Source of the DNA: Arthrobacter sp. D5-1
GTDB taxonomy: Bacteria > Actinomycetota > Actinomycetes > Actinomycetales > Micrococcaceae
Length of the DNA stretch: 64,000 nt
Reading direction: 5' to 3'
Assembly: GCF_017357425.1 (NCBI RefSeq)
Contig: NZ_CP014571.1
Span: forward strand, 3,472,001 to 3,536,000
The notes beneath the pieces were generated by a model. That model was not told the origin of the DNA. It did no database searches and was given only the letters and a program-made list of their open reading frames with translations. Positions within the stretch are counted from its first letter, which is position 1; every line of letters begins with the position of its first letter. This document shows positions 25,508 through 34,176 of the stretch, in pieces. The translations under genes and the position numbers were made by a program.

Positions 25508-27018
25508 TGCGCGCCACCAGTCCACAGCGGCAAAGTGACCACCATGGTCAAGCCACCACCCGGCGTCGGCTCCGCAGCGAGTCTCCCGCCCATGGCCTCG
25601 CAGAACCCCTTGGCCACTGCGAGGCCCAGCCCGATCCCGCCGCCGGCAGTGTGTCCGGGCGCCGGCGAATCACCGAAGCGCTGGAACGGCTGGAACATGG
25701 TGAGGACTTCCTCACTGCCCACTCCCCTGCCATGATCGACAATCCGCAGTTCGCCGGCAGGCCGGTCACCCAAGGTGATGCCGGCACCAGCCCGTGCTGT
25801 CAGGACCACATCCGATTCCGGTGCGTACTTCACGGCGTTCTCAACGATATTGGCCACCACGCGCTCAAGCATGCCGGCATCGGCCTGCACCGGGGGAAGG
25901 TTGGGTGGCAGTTCGTTGCGGAGGCGCTCAGGCGGAAGACCTCGCAGGGCCTGCGGCAGTACCTCAGCCCAGCCGATCCCGGTCAGCAGCGGATTGACCG
26001 CGTCTGCGGTGATTCGGGACATGTCCAGGAGATTATCCACCAAGTGATCCAGGCGGTCCGCATAGTCCTCGATGGTCTCCAGCAGTTCCCGCTCCACCTC
26101 TGGAGGAAAACTCACGTCCTCCTGGCGCAGGCTGCTGACAGCCAGCTTGATACCGGCCAACGGCGTCCTCAGGTCATGCGACACGGCGCGCAGAATGGAT
26201 GTCCGCATCTTGTTGCCCTCGGACAGCCGGACATTGTCCCGCCGGCTCTTCACCAACTGTTGCCGCTCGCGCACGGCCACCACAAAGGCTCCGAAGGCGG
26301 CCAGCAGCCGCTGGCGCTGCGGTGTCAGGGGTCCGCCGCGCAGCAGCAGCGTGTACTGGGGATCGACGACGGCGGCATGGTCGGCGGCGGCATGGGTCAC
26401 CGGCGGATTGGGGCCGGCGCTCGCCAGGACCTGCGATGCGGGAGCCGCCCCGGGCGTGGCTGCCGCGCCCGGGGGTGCGGAGCCCAACAACGTCACTGCT
26501 TCCATGCCAAGGTTGCTCCGGACCTTCTCAAGGAAGGTCTCCAGGCTTCCATCCGAACTCAGGATCCGAAGAGCCAACTCGCTCAGGGCAGTGGCTTCGG
26601 CTTCGGATCGTGCTGCTTCCTGGGCCCGCCTGCTGGCCAGGCCCACCGCGAGCGCCACACCGCAGGCCACTGCCAGGAACACCACCAAGGTGAACAGCGT
26701 GGTGGGGTCGGCAATGGAAAGCGAGCCAACCGGATCGGCCGAGAAGTAGTTCAGCAGGAAGCTGCCCAAAACCGCGGCCACCACTGCAGGCCACAACCCG
26801 CCGATCGCGGCGACCGCAACCGCCACGGCCAACTGCAGCAGCATGATCATGGCGAAGTTACGGAAGTTCAGTAACGTCACCAAGAGTTCGACGGCGGGCG
26901 GCAGCATGAGTGCCAGCACCAAACCTGTCACCACACGCCCCCGGCCGATGCCTCGAACCGGCGGGAGCCGGAGCAGCACGCCGTCGTCGCCGTTGCTGTA
27001 GGTCTCAGGTGCCGCCAT
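25504..27018 (-). CDS. KdpD-like sensor histidine kinase lacking the N-terminal KdpD/USP domains
   Basis: From ATG 27018 (AAGGAT site ahead) the product is 504 residues. There are four membrane helices (about 28-128, DUF4118 type), a GAF-like segment (about 140-255), the dimerisation H-box with His281 in AVSHDLRTPL, the N-box (ANIVENAVKYAPE), and G-boxes (DHGRGVGSEE, GGGIGLGLAVAKGF). Full-length KdpD is about 850-900 residues, with an N-terminal KdpD sensor and a USP domain; both are missing here. The pair would still phosphorylate the KdpE-like partner, but the signal sensed is unknown. Confidence 0.9.
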   Translation of the reverse strand: MAAPETYSNGDDGVLLRLPPVRGIGRGRVVTGLVLALMLPPAVELLVTLLNFRNFAMIMLLQLAVAVAVAAIGGLWPAVVAAVLGSFLLNYFSADPVGSLSIADPTTLFTLVVFLAVACGVALAVGLASRRAQEAARSEAEATALSELALRILSSDGSLETFLEKVRSNLGMEAVTLLGSAPPGAAATPGAAPASQVLASAGPNPPVTHAAADHAAVVDPQYTLLLRGGPLTPQRQRLLAAFGAFVVAVRERQQLVKSRRDNVRLSEGNKMRTSILRAVSHDLRTPLAGIKLAVSSLRQEDVSFPPEVERELLETIEDYADRLDHLVDNLLDMSRITADAVNPLLTGIGWAEVLPQALRGLPPERLRNELPPNLPPVQADAGMLERVVANIVENAVKYAPESDVVLTARAGAGITLGDRPAGELRIVDHGRGVGSEEVLTMFQPFQRFGDSPAPGHTAGGGIGLGLAVAKGFCEAMGGRLAAEPTPGGGLTMVVTLPLWTGGAQ

Positions 27019-27170
27019 GGCTACATCCTTACACGCTTCCCGCGGTGGGGAGTTCTCCCCATTTACCGGCGTCATCCGTGCCTGCACGGCGCGCAAGGAC
27101 TAGGCTTGCTCTGAGCATTCCGGTCCGGTGTACCGCCGGACACTTCAACGGTCTATCCAGGGGGATATAC

Positions 27171-27872
27171 ATGGGCCCGAAAGACAGCCCTGACGCAGCC
27201 GGCAACAACGGCAGCAGCAGGGACAACAACAGCGACTTCGGAGCGGGCAACAATCCGCCCAAGCCCCCACCTTGGCAGGTGCCCAAGCCAGAACTCCACC
27301 CTGAGCTGTTCACTCCTGTTCAGGAGAACCCGCAACAGGACAAACCGACGCGGAAGAGCAGGAAGGCACCTGCAGGCGCTGCTCCCAGCGCGACCGGAGC
27401 TCCTCAACCGGGGCAGCCCCTCCCCGTGGTGGATCCGTTCGCCAAGGAACGCGAACGCGGCGAGGCCGAGGCAGCGAAGAAGAAGAAGCGGTCGCAGCGC
27501 CGCACCGTCGTCGTCGGCCTTGGCGTGACAGCACTGTTGGCTGGAACCATTACCGCGATCGTTGCCAGCAACGAGCAGGAAGCTGACTACGCCCAGGTCT
27601 GTTTCAATGAGGAAACCGGCGAGCGTGTTGACGACAACGAGTGCAACAACAGCAGCTCGGCCGGCCGTAGCTCCGGTGTCTACGCCTGGTACTTCTACTC
27701 CCGCGGCGCCAGCGTGCCTGCTGTGGGGCAAAACCGCAACGCCTACCCGAGCTACACCAAGAACGTCCCAACAGGAGCCAAGTCCTCCACGGGCTACAGC
27801 ACCAAGGGTGGAACGGTCAGCCGCGGCGGCTTTGGCAGCAGCTCCAAAAGCGGCGGAAGCTCGGGAGGCTAG
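27171..27872 (+). CDS. YgiB-like (DUF1190-like) single-span membrane protein
   Basis: A 233-residue protein with a long cytoplasmic Pro/Asn-rich N-terminus, a basic stretch (KKKKRSQRR, 103-111), one membrane helix (112-132), and an outside domain with Cys144 and Cys158, which could form a disulfide. A Tyr/Trp patch (YAWYFYSRGA) follows, and the C-terminal tail is Ser/Gly rich (ending SGGSSGG). The outside part and its place before a GspS/YgiC-like gene recall E. coli YgiB. ATG 27171 has an AGGGGG site. Function unknown; the small-residue tail might be an acceptor for the ligase (inference). Confidence 0.68.
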   Translation: MGPKDSPDAAGNNGSSRDNNSDFGAGNNPPKPPPWQVPKPELHPELFTPVQENPQQDKPTRKSRKAPAGAAPSATGAPQPGQPLPVVDPFAKERERGEAEAAKKKKRSQRRTVVVGLGVTALLAGTITAIVASNEQEADYAQVCFNEETGERVDDNECNNSSSAGRSSGVYAWYFYSRGASVPAVGQNRNAYPSYTKNVPTGAKSSTGYSTKGGTVSRGGFGSSSKSGGSSGG

Positions 27873-27874
27873 GC

Positions 27875-29080
27875 GTGCGTCGACTGCCCTCCGAGCCCAG
27901 GCCGGACTGGAAGCAAAAGATCGAAGAACAGGGCCTGGTTTTTTCGACCACCACCATGCCCGACGGCCGCAAAATCGAATACTGGAACGAATCGGCGTAT
28001 TACGAATTCACCGTGGACGAGGTGGAGACCCTCGAGAAAACCGCGGAAGAAATGCACATCATGTGCCTGGAGGCCGCCAAGTACCTGGCCACCGGCGCCA
28101 TGGGCGATCTCGGCATTGGGCAGCAAGCCCTGGAGTTGGCAGGCGAGTCACTGCTGGCCGCGGATGTGGATGTCTATGGCCGTTTTGACTTCATCTATGA
28201 CGGCAAGGGCGGCCCGGCCAAGATGCTGGAGTACAACGCCGATACCCCTACCGGGCTGATCGAAGCCTCCGTGGCCCAATGGTTCTGGCTCCAGGACGTC
28301 TTCCCGGAAAAAGACCAGTGGAACGGAATCCATGAGGCCCTGATCCGGCAGTGGAAGAAGCTGCAGTTCCGCACGGGCATGAGCACGCTCCACGTGGCCC
28401 ATTCCGAAGCGGAGGAATCCGGCGAGGACTGGATGACGGCGGCCTACATGCGGGATGTCGCAAGCCAGGGTGGCTGGACCACCATCGGCATCAACATGTC
28501 CGACATCGGCTGGGACCCCAACCTGAACCGGTTCGTGGACCTGGACAACTTCATGATCAGCACCATGTTCAAGTTGTATCCATGGGAGCTGATGATGAAG
28601 GAGCCGTTCGGGCAGCGCCTTCTGCAGCGCGCCCACAATCCGCGCTGGGTTGAGCCGGCGTGGAAAATGCTGCTTTCCAACAAAGCACTGCTGGCGGCCC
28701 TGTGGCATCTGTACCCCCACCACGAAAACCTGCTGCCGGCCTACCTCGGCGATCCCGGCCCACTCAAGGAATGGGTGGCCAAACCGCTGCATGGACGCGA
28801 AGGCGACAACATCCGCATCCACGCCCCCGGCATTGAGATCCAGCAGCCAGGCGGCTATGGCCGTGAAGGCTGGTGCTTCCAGCAATACCACTCCCTGCCC
28901 GACTTCGATGGCAACCATCCTGTCCTGGGTCTATGGGTAGTGGATGGCGAATCCGTCGGTTGCGGCATCCGGGAATCGGACGGCCCCATCACGGACTACT
29001 TCTGCCGTTTTGTCCCCAATACCATTGACGCCCCGGCGCCCATCGCGCCCCCTGCTACTTCCTACGGAGCTGCACTATGA
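27875..29080 (+). CDS. Glutathionylspermidine synthase-family ATP-grasp ligase, YgiC-like
   Basis: The 401-residue product matches the GSP_synth C-terminal ATP-grasp fold without the amidase half of E. coli GspS. Visible landmarks are LEYNADTPTGLIEA (ATP and metal region), KLYPWELMMKEPFG, LLPAYL and KPLHGREGDNI, and the closing WVVDGESVGCGIRES. The family joins a carboxylate to an amine using ATP; the acceptor here is unknown. The GTG at 27875 has a GGGAGG site inside the preceding gene. Its TGA overlaps the permease ATG (ATGA), so the three genes form one operon. Confidence 0.88.
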   Translation: MRRLPSEPRPDWKQKIEEQGLVFSTTTMPDGRKIEYWNESAYYEFTVDEVETLEKTAEEMHIMCLEAAKYLATGAMGDLGIGQQALELAGESLLAADVDVYGRFDFIYDGKGGPAKMLEYNADTPTGLIEASVAQWFWLQDVFPEKDQWNGIHEALIRQWKKLQFRTGMSTLHVAHSEAEESGEDWMTAAYMRDVASQGGWTTIGINMSDIGWDPNLNRFVDLDNFMISTMFKLYPWELMMKEPFGQRLLQRAHNPRWVEPAWKMLLSNKALLAALWHLYPHHENLLPAYLGDPGPLKEWVAKPLHGREGDNIRIHAPGIEIQQPGGYGREGWCFQQYHSLPDFDGNHPVLGLWVVDGESVGCGIRESDGPITDYFCRFVPNTIDAPAPIAPPATSYGAAL

Positions 29081-30603
29081 GCACTGAAACCTCGACGCCG
29101 GGTGGCGGCTCAGCGGGCGGCGACCCCACCGCCGTCGTGCCCTCAAAAGGCCTTCACGCCGGGATCCTTGACCTTGGCGACTCCGTCATGCTGGGCCTGG
29201 CATCCACCGCGCCCGTCTATTCGCTGGCGGCCACGCTGGGGCTCATTGTTGCCGTCAACGGAAACTACACGCCGCTGATCCTGATCCTCGGCTTCCTCCC
29301 GGTCCTGTTCATTGCCTACGCCTTCCGTGAGCTGAACAGCGCCATGCCGGACTGCGGCACCACGTTCTTCTGGGCCCGCAAAGCCTTCGGCCCGTGGGCC
29401 GGCTGGCTCGGCGGTTGGGGCGTGGCCCTCGCCGGAATCGTGGTTTTGGCCAACCTGGCGCAGATTGCCGGCAAGTACCTTTGGCTCCTGATCGGCGATG
29501 GCTCCCTGGCCGACAACACGTGGCTGGTGACGGCCACCGGCGTGTTGTTCATCGTATTCATGACATATGTGAACCATCGCGGCATCCGGCTGGGCGAGCA
29601 CGTCCAACGCACCCTGACCTATATCCAGTACATCTCACTGGGTATCTTCGCCGTGGCCATTGTCTTCCGCATTGCCGGCGGAGCGCCTGAAGGACAGGCG
29701 TTCGACTTTGAATGGTTCAACCCGGCCGGCGCATTTGCCGACCCCGGCGCAGTGGTCCATGGTGTGCTGCTGGCGTTGTTCATCTACTGGGGCTGGGACA
29801 CGTGTCTGGCCCTCAACGAGGAAACCGAAAACCCTGCCAAGACCCCCGGCCGAGGGGCCGTCATCTCAGCCTCCGTGCTGGTGGCGATCTACGTTTCCGT
29901 AGCACTGCTGGTGATGATGTACGCCACGATCGGTACTGACGGCATCGGCCTGGGCAATGAGGCCAACCAGGATGACGTCTTCCTGGCCATGAAGGACGTA
30001 GTGCTGGGTCCCTGGGGCTGGCTGATCATCGTGGCTGTGCTGGCGTCCGTCCTGTCTTCCACACAAACCACCATCCTGCCCACCGCGCGCGGAACACTGT
30101 CCATGGGCGTGCACGGTGCGCTCCCCGCCCGGTTCGGCAAGGTCCATGAGCGCTTCATGACCCCGGGCTTCTCCACCCAGGTCATGGGTGCGGTGGCCGT
30201 GGTGTACTACGTAGCCATGAGTTTCCTCAGCGAAAACCTGCTGTCCGATTCCATCAGCGCCATCAGCTTGTTCATCGCGTTCTACTACGCCCTGACCGGC
30301 TTCTCCTGCGTGTGGTTCTTCCGCTCCACGCTGAAGGATTCTGCCCGCAACCTGTGGTTCCGCGGCATCCTGCCACTCCTCGGAGCGTTGTCCCTGACGG
30401 CGGCGTTCTTCATCTCGGCAGTGCAGATGTGGGACCCGTCGTACGGGGACACGCAGATCTTCGGCATCGGCGGGGCATTTGTCAGCGGCGTACTGCTGCT
30501 GGCCCTTGGTGTTGTGCTGGCCATCGTGTGCCGCTTCGCACCGTCCACCCGCGGCTACTTCACCGGTGAGCGGCCCGAGGCCGGAGTGGTACGCGGCGAA
30601 TAG
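29077..30603 (+). CDS. APC-family amino acid/polyamine permease
   Basis: A 508-residue transporter with about 12 to 14 membrane helices. APC traits are SVMLGLASTAPVYSLAATLG in helix 1 (the GxG-type substrate loop region), a conserved EETENPAKTPGRGAVIS loop after helix 6, and a cytoplasmic tail without domains. It shares its first four bases with the stop of the YgiC-like gene. The family imports amino acids, polyamines or related amines. The link with an amide-forming ligase suggests it supplies an amine or exports the product (inference). Confidence 0.9.
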   Translation: MSTETSTPGGGSAGGDPTAVVPSKGLHAGILDLGDSVMLGLASTAPVYSLAATLGLIVAVNGNYTPLILILGFLPVLFIAYAFRELNSAMPDCGTTFFWARKAFGPWAGWLGGWGVALAGIVVLANLAQIAGKYLWLLIGDGSLADNTWLVTATGVLFIVFMTYVNHRGIRLGEHVQRTLTYIQYISLGIFAVAIVFRIAGGAPEGQAFDFEWFNPAGAFADPGAVVHGVLLALFIYWGWDTCLALNEETENPAKTPGRGAVISASVLVAIYVSVALLVMMYATIGTDGIGLGNEANQDDVFLAMKDVVLGPWGWLIIVAVLASVLSSTQTTILPTARGTLSMGVHGALPARFGKVHERFMTPGFSTQVMGAVAVVYYVAMSFLSENLLSDSISAISLFIAFYYALTGFSCVWFFRSTLKDSARNLWFRGILPLLGALSLTAAFFISAVQMWDPSYGDTQIFGIGGAFVSGVLLLALGVVLAIVCRFAPSTRGYFTGERPEAGVVRGE

Positions 30604-30632
30604 TCTTGGCGCACGTTCCCGGTTAGTCCTCC

Positions 30633-30679
30633 AGAAAGGGCCGGAAACCCCCGCGACACGGGTGTTTCCGGCCCTTTCT
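30633..30679. terminator. Bidirectional terminator between permease and GT87 genes
   Basis: Sixteen-base perfect arms AGAAAGGGCCGGAAAC (30633-30648) and its complement (30664-30679) around a 15-base loop, with A- and T-rich stem ends. It lies between convergent genes, so it could stop transcription from both sides. Confidence 0.85.
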
Positions 30680-30726
30680 TTGGTTCTGTGGCTGGAAGCC
30701 GGGACCAAATGGGAAGGAACGCAGGC

Positions 30727-32082
30727 TCAGCGTTGCCTTGCGGCCCATTGACGCAGGCGGGTCGGCACATCCGGAACGTCCTCAATCCGGACTGAGTGAC
30801 GCCGGAGGGCAACGAACCAGCAGACGAGGATGGCCACGGCACAGAAAACACCTGCACTGGACGCCATAATCCATAAACCAGGCGTCTGGACATTCAAGTC
30901 AGGCGAACCCAGGGCGGTGCCGATGGTCTTGGGCGAGAAAAAGAACACCAGTGTTGAAACAGCCAGCACGGCACTCATCACTACCCGTTGGGCCTGGTAA
31001 CGGGCCGGTGTTTCCTTGATGGTCCAGGCGAACGCCGGCAGGATGACGGCCATCCAGACCCAGTGGTGGGACCACGAAACCGGGCTGATGAGCAGCATGG
31101 CAAGTGCCGTCGTCGAAAGGGCAATAACGCGTGCACCTTGGTCACTGGCCGCCTTGACGAGCAAAGCCGCCAGGATCACGGTGGCCACGCTCAAGACGAT
31201 CCAGGGCAGGGTTACGGCGTCGTGCGGGACGCCGAAGTGCAGGAGGGCGCCCTTGATGGAGAGGTTGTCCACGTAGCCGGCGCCGCCGATTCTGGACGTA
31301 TCGGGGAGGATTTCCAACCAGAATTGCAAGGACTCCGCAGGCCTCAACAACCAGCCAAGCAGCACCGTGCCGGCAAAGCCGATGGACATGTTCGCCAGCC
31401 CACGCCAGTCCTTGCGCACCAGGAAGTACAGGCCAAACACCAAAGGCGTCAGCTTGATGCCGGCCGCAACACCCACCAGGAAGCCTGCGCCCCGGAAGCC
31501 CCGCCGCTTGGACAGACCGCCCAGGAGGTCGATGACCATCAGGCCCATGAGGATGATGTTGATCTGCCCGAACGCCAGCGTTTCGCGCCACGGCCCCAAG
31601 AACAGGACTCCGAGGAACAACGCGGCGGCTATCCAGCAGTTCTTCTTGGACGACAGCGCACTCCGAAGATCTGGCTTCGATGACCAGTACCGGACGATGG
31701 TGACAGACACCCAGGCCGCCACGGCGACGCCTGCAACGTTGAACAACATAAGCGCCGATGATTGTGGCAATCGGGCCAACACACCAAACACGAGGGCCGC
31801 GAACGGCGGGTACGTAAAGGGGAGCTGCGGGCCGCCGGCTGAAGCGACAGTGGGGCCGTACAGGTCCGACGGCGACGTCCCGGACTGGTTCAGGATGCTT
31901 CCGCCGAACCAGTAGACGCTGAAGTCCAGGCCTTGCTTGGCCCAGTCGGCGAGCATCATCCATACCGGAACCGCCACCACGGCCAGCGGCAGCAGGCGAA
32001 GGAGCACCGAGGGTGGTTGTACCGGTGTACGCGGTGGTGCAGCCGCCGCCTCGGCCCTTAAATCGACGTCAGGCAGTGCCAT
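30727..32082 (-). CDS. GT87-family membrane mannosyltransferase (DUF2029)
   Basis: A 451-residue polytopic protein (about 11 to 13 helices) of the polyprenol-phosphate-mannose-dependent glycosyltransferase 87 type. Motifs are FSVYWFGGSILNQ in the first outside loop (with the acidic residue region), LPFTYPPFAAL, FGQINIILMGLM, GIKLTPLVFGLYF, and ISPVSWSHHWVWMA. GT87 enzymes add mannose or arabinose outside the membrane using a lipid-linked donor. A paralog with the same motifs lies at 45728. GGGGGA stands six bases before ATG 32082. Acceptor unknown; a cell-envelope glycan or glycolipid is likely. Confidence 0.88.
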   Translation of the reverse strand: MALPDVDLRAEAAAAPPRTPVQPPSVLLRLLPLAVVAVPVWMMLADWAKQGLDFSVYWFGGSILNQSGTSPSDLYGPTVASAGGPQLPFTYPPFAALVFGVLARLPQSSALMLFNVAGVAVAAWVSVTIVRYWSSKPDLRSALSSKKNCWIAAALFLGVLFLGPWRETLAFGQINIILMGLMVIDLLGGLSKRRGFRGAGFLVGVAAGIKLTPLVFGLYFLVRKDWRGLANMSIGFAGTVLLGWLLRPAESLQFWLEILPDTSRIGGAGYVDNLSIKGALLHFGVPHDAVTLPWIVLSVATVILAALLVKAASDQGARVIALSTTALAMLLISPVSWSHHWVWMAVILPAFAWTIKETPARYQAQRVVMSAVLAVSTLVFFFSPKTIGTALGSPDLNVQTPGLWIMASSAGVFCAVAILVCWFVALRRHSVRIEDVPDVPTRLRQWAARQR

Positions 32083-32214
32083 GCAAAATCCCCCAAGTTA
32101 ACCAAATCGCAGAGGGGGACGTGTGCGACCCCCGCCTCCATACTACTGAAGGGGATTCCCCGGCCGGCGGGCTGCATGGTCCCGGCCGGCGGGCCAGCCG
32201 CCTAGGATGCTGGA

Positions 32215-33390
32215 ATGAGCGATTCAACGACGAACACCTCCGACGTCCTGGCCCTCGACTCCCTGCTGACGGTGGAGGAGCTGGCTCTCCGCGACAAAGT
32301 CCGTGATTTCACGGCCCAACGGATCCGTCCCGCCATCGCACGCTGGTATGAGGACGCTCATTTCCCGAGGGAGATCGCCCCCGAGCTGGGCGAGCTCGGG
32401 GTTCTGGGGATGCATCTTGAGGGGTACGGCTGTCCCGGCAGGTCCGCCGTCGAGTATGGTTTGGCAGCCATGGAATTGGAGGCCGGAGACTCCGGGATCC
32501 GCACGTTCGTCTCGGTGCAGGGTTCCCTCGCCATGACGGCGATCCACCGCTGGGGCTCCGAGGCGCAGAAGGAGCAGTGGCTTCCGCGGATGGCGGCCGG
32601 CGAGTTGATCGGATGCTTCGCGCTAACGGAACCCAGCGCGGGTTCGGATCCATCATCCATGACCACGTTCGCCCGTGAAACTGCTGATGGCTGGGTCCTG
32701 GATGGCGCCAAACGCTGGATCGGGCTCGCGTCCATTGCGGATGTCATGGTGGTGTGGGCCAACACGGAGGATGGAATCCGGGGCTTCCTTGTACCCGCCG
32801 GAACAGCCGGGGTAACGGCGACGCCGATCGAGCCGAAGCTCTCCATGCGTGCCTCAGTTCAGTGCGATGTAACGTTCGACGACGTGCGGCTGGGTCCTGA
32901 GGCCATCCTCCCGGGCGCCGCTGGACTTCGCGGACCGTTCACGTGCCTGAACGAGGCGCGTTACGGCATCGTATGGGGGGCCATGGGGGCTGCCCGCGAC
33001 TCGTACGAAGCTGCCCTGGAGTACGCGGGCACCAGGCTCCAATTCGGCCACCCCTTGGCCGGTTACCAATTGACCCAGGAGAAACTGGTGAACATGCTGG
33101 TGGAGATCCAGAAGGGCACCATGCTTGCCCTTCACCTGGGCCGTTTGAAGGACGCCGGCCATCTTAGGCCCCAGCAGATTTCCTTGGGCAAGCTAAACAA
33201 CGTCCGCGAGGCCATCAAGATCGCCCGGGAAGCCCGCACCATCCTGGGCGGGAACGGCGTCACCCTGGACTATTCACCCCTGCGGCATGCCAACAACCTT
33301 GAATCCGTGCGGACCTACGAGGGCACGGACGAGGTCCACACGCTGATCCTGGGCCAGCACATCACGGGCATCGGGGCCTTCCGCGGCTAA
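32215..33390 (+). CDS. Acyl-CoA dehydrogenase, glutaryl-CoA dehydrogenase-like
   Basis: A 391-residue flavoprotein. The acyl-CoA dehydrogenase signature CFALTEPSAGSDPSSM is near residue 134, and the C-terminal RTYEGTDEVH holds the catalytic base Glu369, aligned with Glu370 of human glutaryl-CoA dehydrogenase. KLSMRAS near residue 208 and the LGGNGVTLDY stretch are also typical of the GCDH group. It would oxidise (and perhaps decarboxylate) a short dicarboxyl- or branched acyl-CoA, passing electrons to ETF. It stands alone on this strand, divergent from the GT87 gene. The downstream gap carries the short repeat at 33394. Confidence 0.9.
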   Translation: MSDSTTNTSDVLALDSLLTVEELALRDKVRDFTAQRIRPAIARWYEDAHFPREIAPELGELGVLGMHLEGYGCPGRSAVEYGLAAMELEAGDSGIRTFVSVQGSLAMTAIHRWGSEAQKEQWLPRMAAGELIGCFALTEPSAGSDPSSMTTFARETADGWVLDGAKRWIGLASIADVMVVWANTEDGIRGFLVPAGTAGVTATPIEPKLSMRASVQCDVTFDDVRLGPEAILPGAAGLRGPFTCLNEARYGIVWGAMGAARDSYEAALEYAGTRLQFGHPLAGYQLTQEKLVNMLVEIQKGTMLALHLGRLKDAGHLRPQQISLGKLNNVREAIKIAREARTILGGNGVTLDYSPLRHANNLESVRTYEGTDEVHTLILGQHITGIGAFRG

Positions 33391-33393
33391 CTC

Positions 33394-33416
33394 ACCCAAG
33401 TAAGTCGCAGTTGGGT
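33394..33416. repeat. Short relative of the 10477 inverted repeat
   Basis: The 23-base element begins ACCCAA and ends TTGGGT, with AGTCGCAGT in its middle: the same terminal and core words as the 68-bp element at 10477-10544, but with the inner half missing. Like that copy, it sits between convergent gene ends. Confidence 0.6.
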
Positions 33417-34027
33417 CAGGGCTCGGGGAGGACCACCAGCGTGAAATAGCCGCGCAGGCCCTTCACCACGTCCACCTCGTCGGGGGCCAGCAGCCATTGC
33501 GTCTGCAGCCCGTCCCACAGGGCAACCAAGGACATGGCAGCCAATTCAGGGTCCACGCCGGGCCTGAGCTTGCCTTCGGCTGCCAGCTCGGCGAAGCGCA
33601 GCGCGTAGCTCTTACGCAGCCGTTCGAAGCGTTCGGTGAAGTACACCCGCCCGGGGTGCGAGTCGGTGACGGATTCCGCACACAGAACGATGTACAGCTC
33701 AACCACGCCCGGAATGTTCTCGTTGAAGAGCGCCGTCCGGATGACCGAGTCAACCAGGCCTTCTTCCATGTCGTCCGGAAAGGCGTCGCCGGTGATCTCG
33801 TCGCGCCGCTCCAGGACTGCCATCAGGAGATCCCGCTTGGATGGGAAATAGTGCAGCAGGCTGGTTTGGCTCATCCCCACCCGGTCAGCAACATCCTGCA
33901 GCGATCCGCCACGGTACCCGTGGGCAGCAAACACCTCGTGGGCAGCATCCAGGATGGTCCGGCGGCGTTCCTCGGATTTCGCGTAGGGGCCCCGCCTCGC
34001 TGCGCGGCCCACGTCCTTTGTGGTCAT
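33416..34027 (-). CDS. TetR-family regulator of the adjacent galactoside operon
   Basis: A 203-residue protein with an N-terminal helix-turn-helix, RRRTILDAAHEVFAAHGYRG then LQDVADRVGMSQTSLLHYFPSKRDLL (key part VGMSQTSLLHYFPSK), and a helical ligand domain with a C-terminal FTLVVLPE tail. A 24-base palindrome lies 39-62 bases upstream, between it and the divergent binding-protein gene. It is therefore the probable repressor of the galactoside operon; TetR control of a beta-galactosidase operon is less usual than LacI control. Ligand unknown. Confidence 0.9.
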   Translation of the reverse strand: MTTKDVGRAARRGPYAKSEERRRTILDAAHEVFAAHGYRGGSLQDVADRVGMSQTSLLHYFPSKRDLLMAVLERRDEITGDAFPDDMEEGLVDSVIRTALFNENIPGVVELYIVLCAESVTDSHPGRVYFTERFERLRKSYALRFAELAAEGKLRPGVDPELAAMSLVALWDGLQTQWLLAPDEVDVVKGLRGYFTLVVLPEP

Positions 34028-34065
34028 GGCTAGCCAGTGTACATGCGCGTTACAGCCTTCATATG

Positions 34066-34089
34066 AAATTCGAGTGGCTACTCGAATTT
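34066..34089 (+). promoter_or_regulatory. Candidate TetR operator in the divergent promoter region
   Basis: Perfect ten-base arms AAATTCGAGT (34066-34075) and ACTCGAATTT (34080-34089), spacer GGCT. It lies between the TetR and binding-protein starts (39 and 88 bases from them). The symmetry and size suit binding of two TetR dimers or one with a wide footprint. Confidence 0.75.
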
Positions 34090-34176
34090 TCTGTTACCGT
34101 GGTCACACTTGCCTCGGCGGGACCCACAAATCCCAGAGCGCGGCATCGTCAACCTGACACGAAGAGGTGAAGGCTT

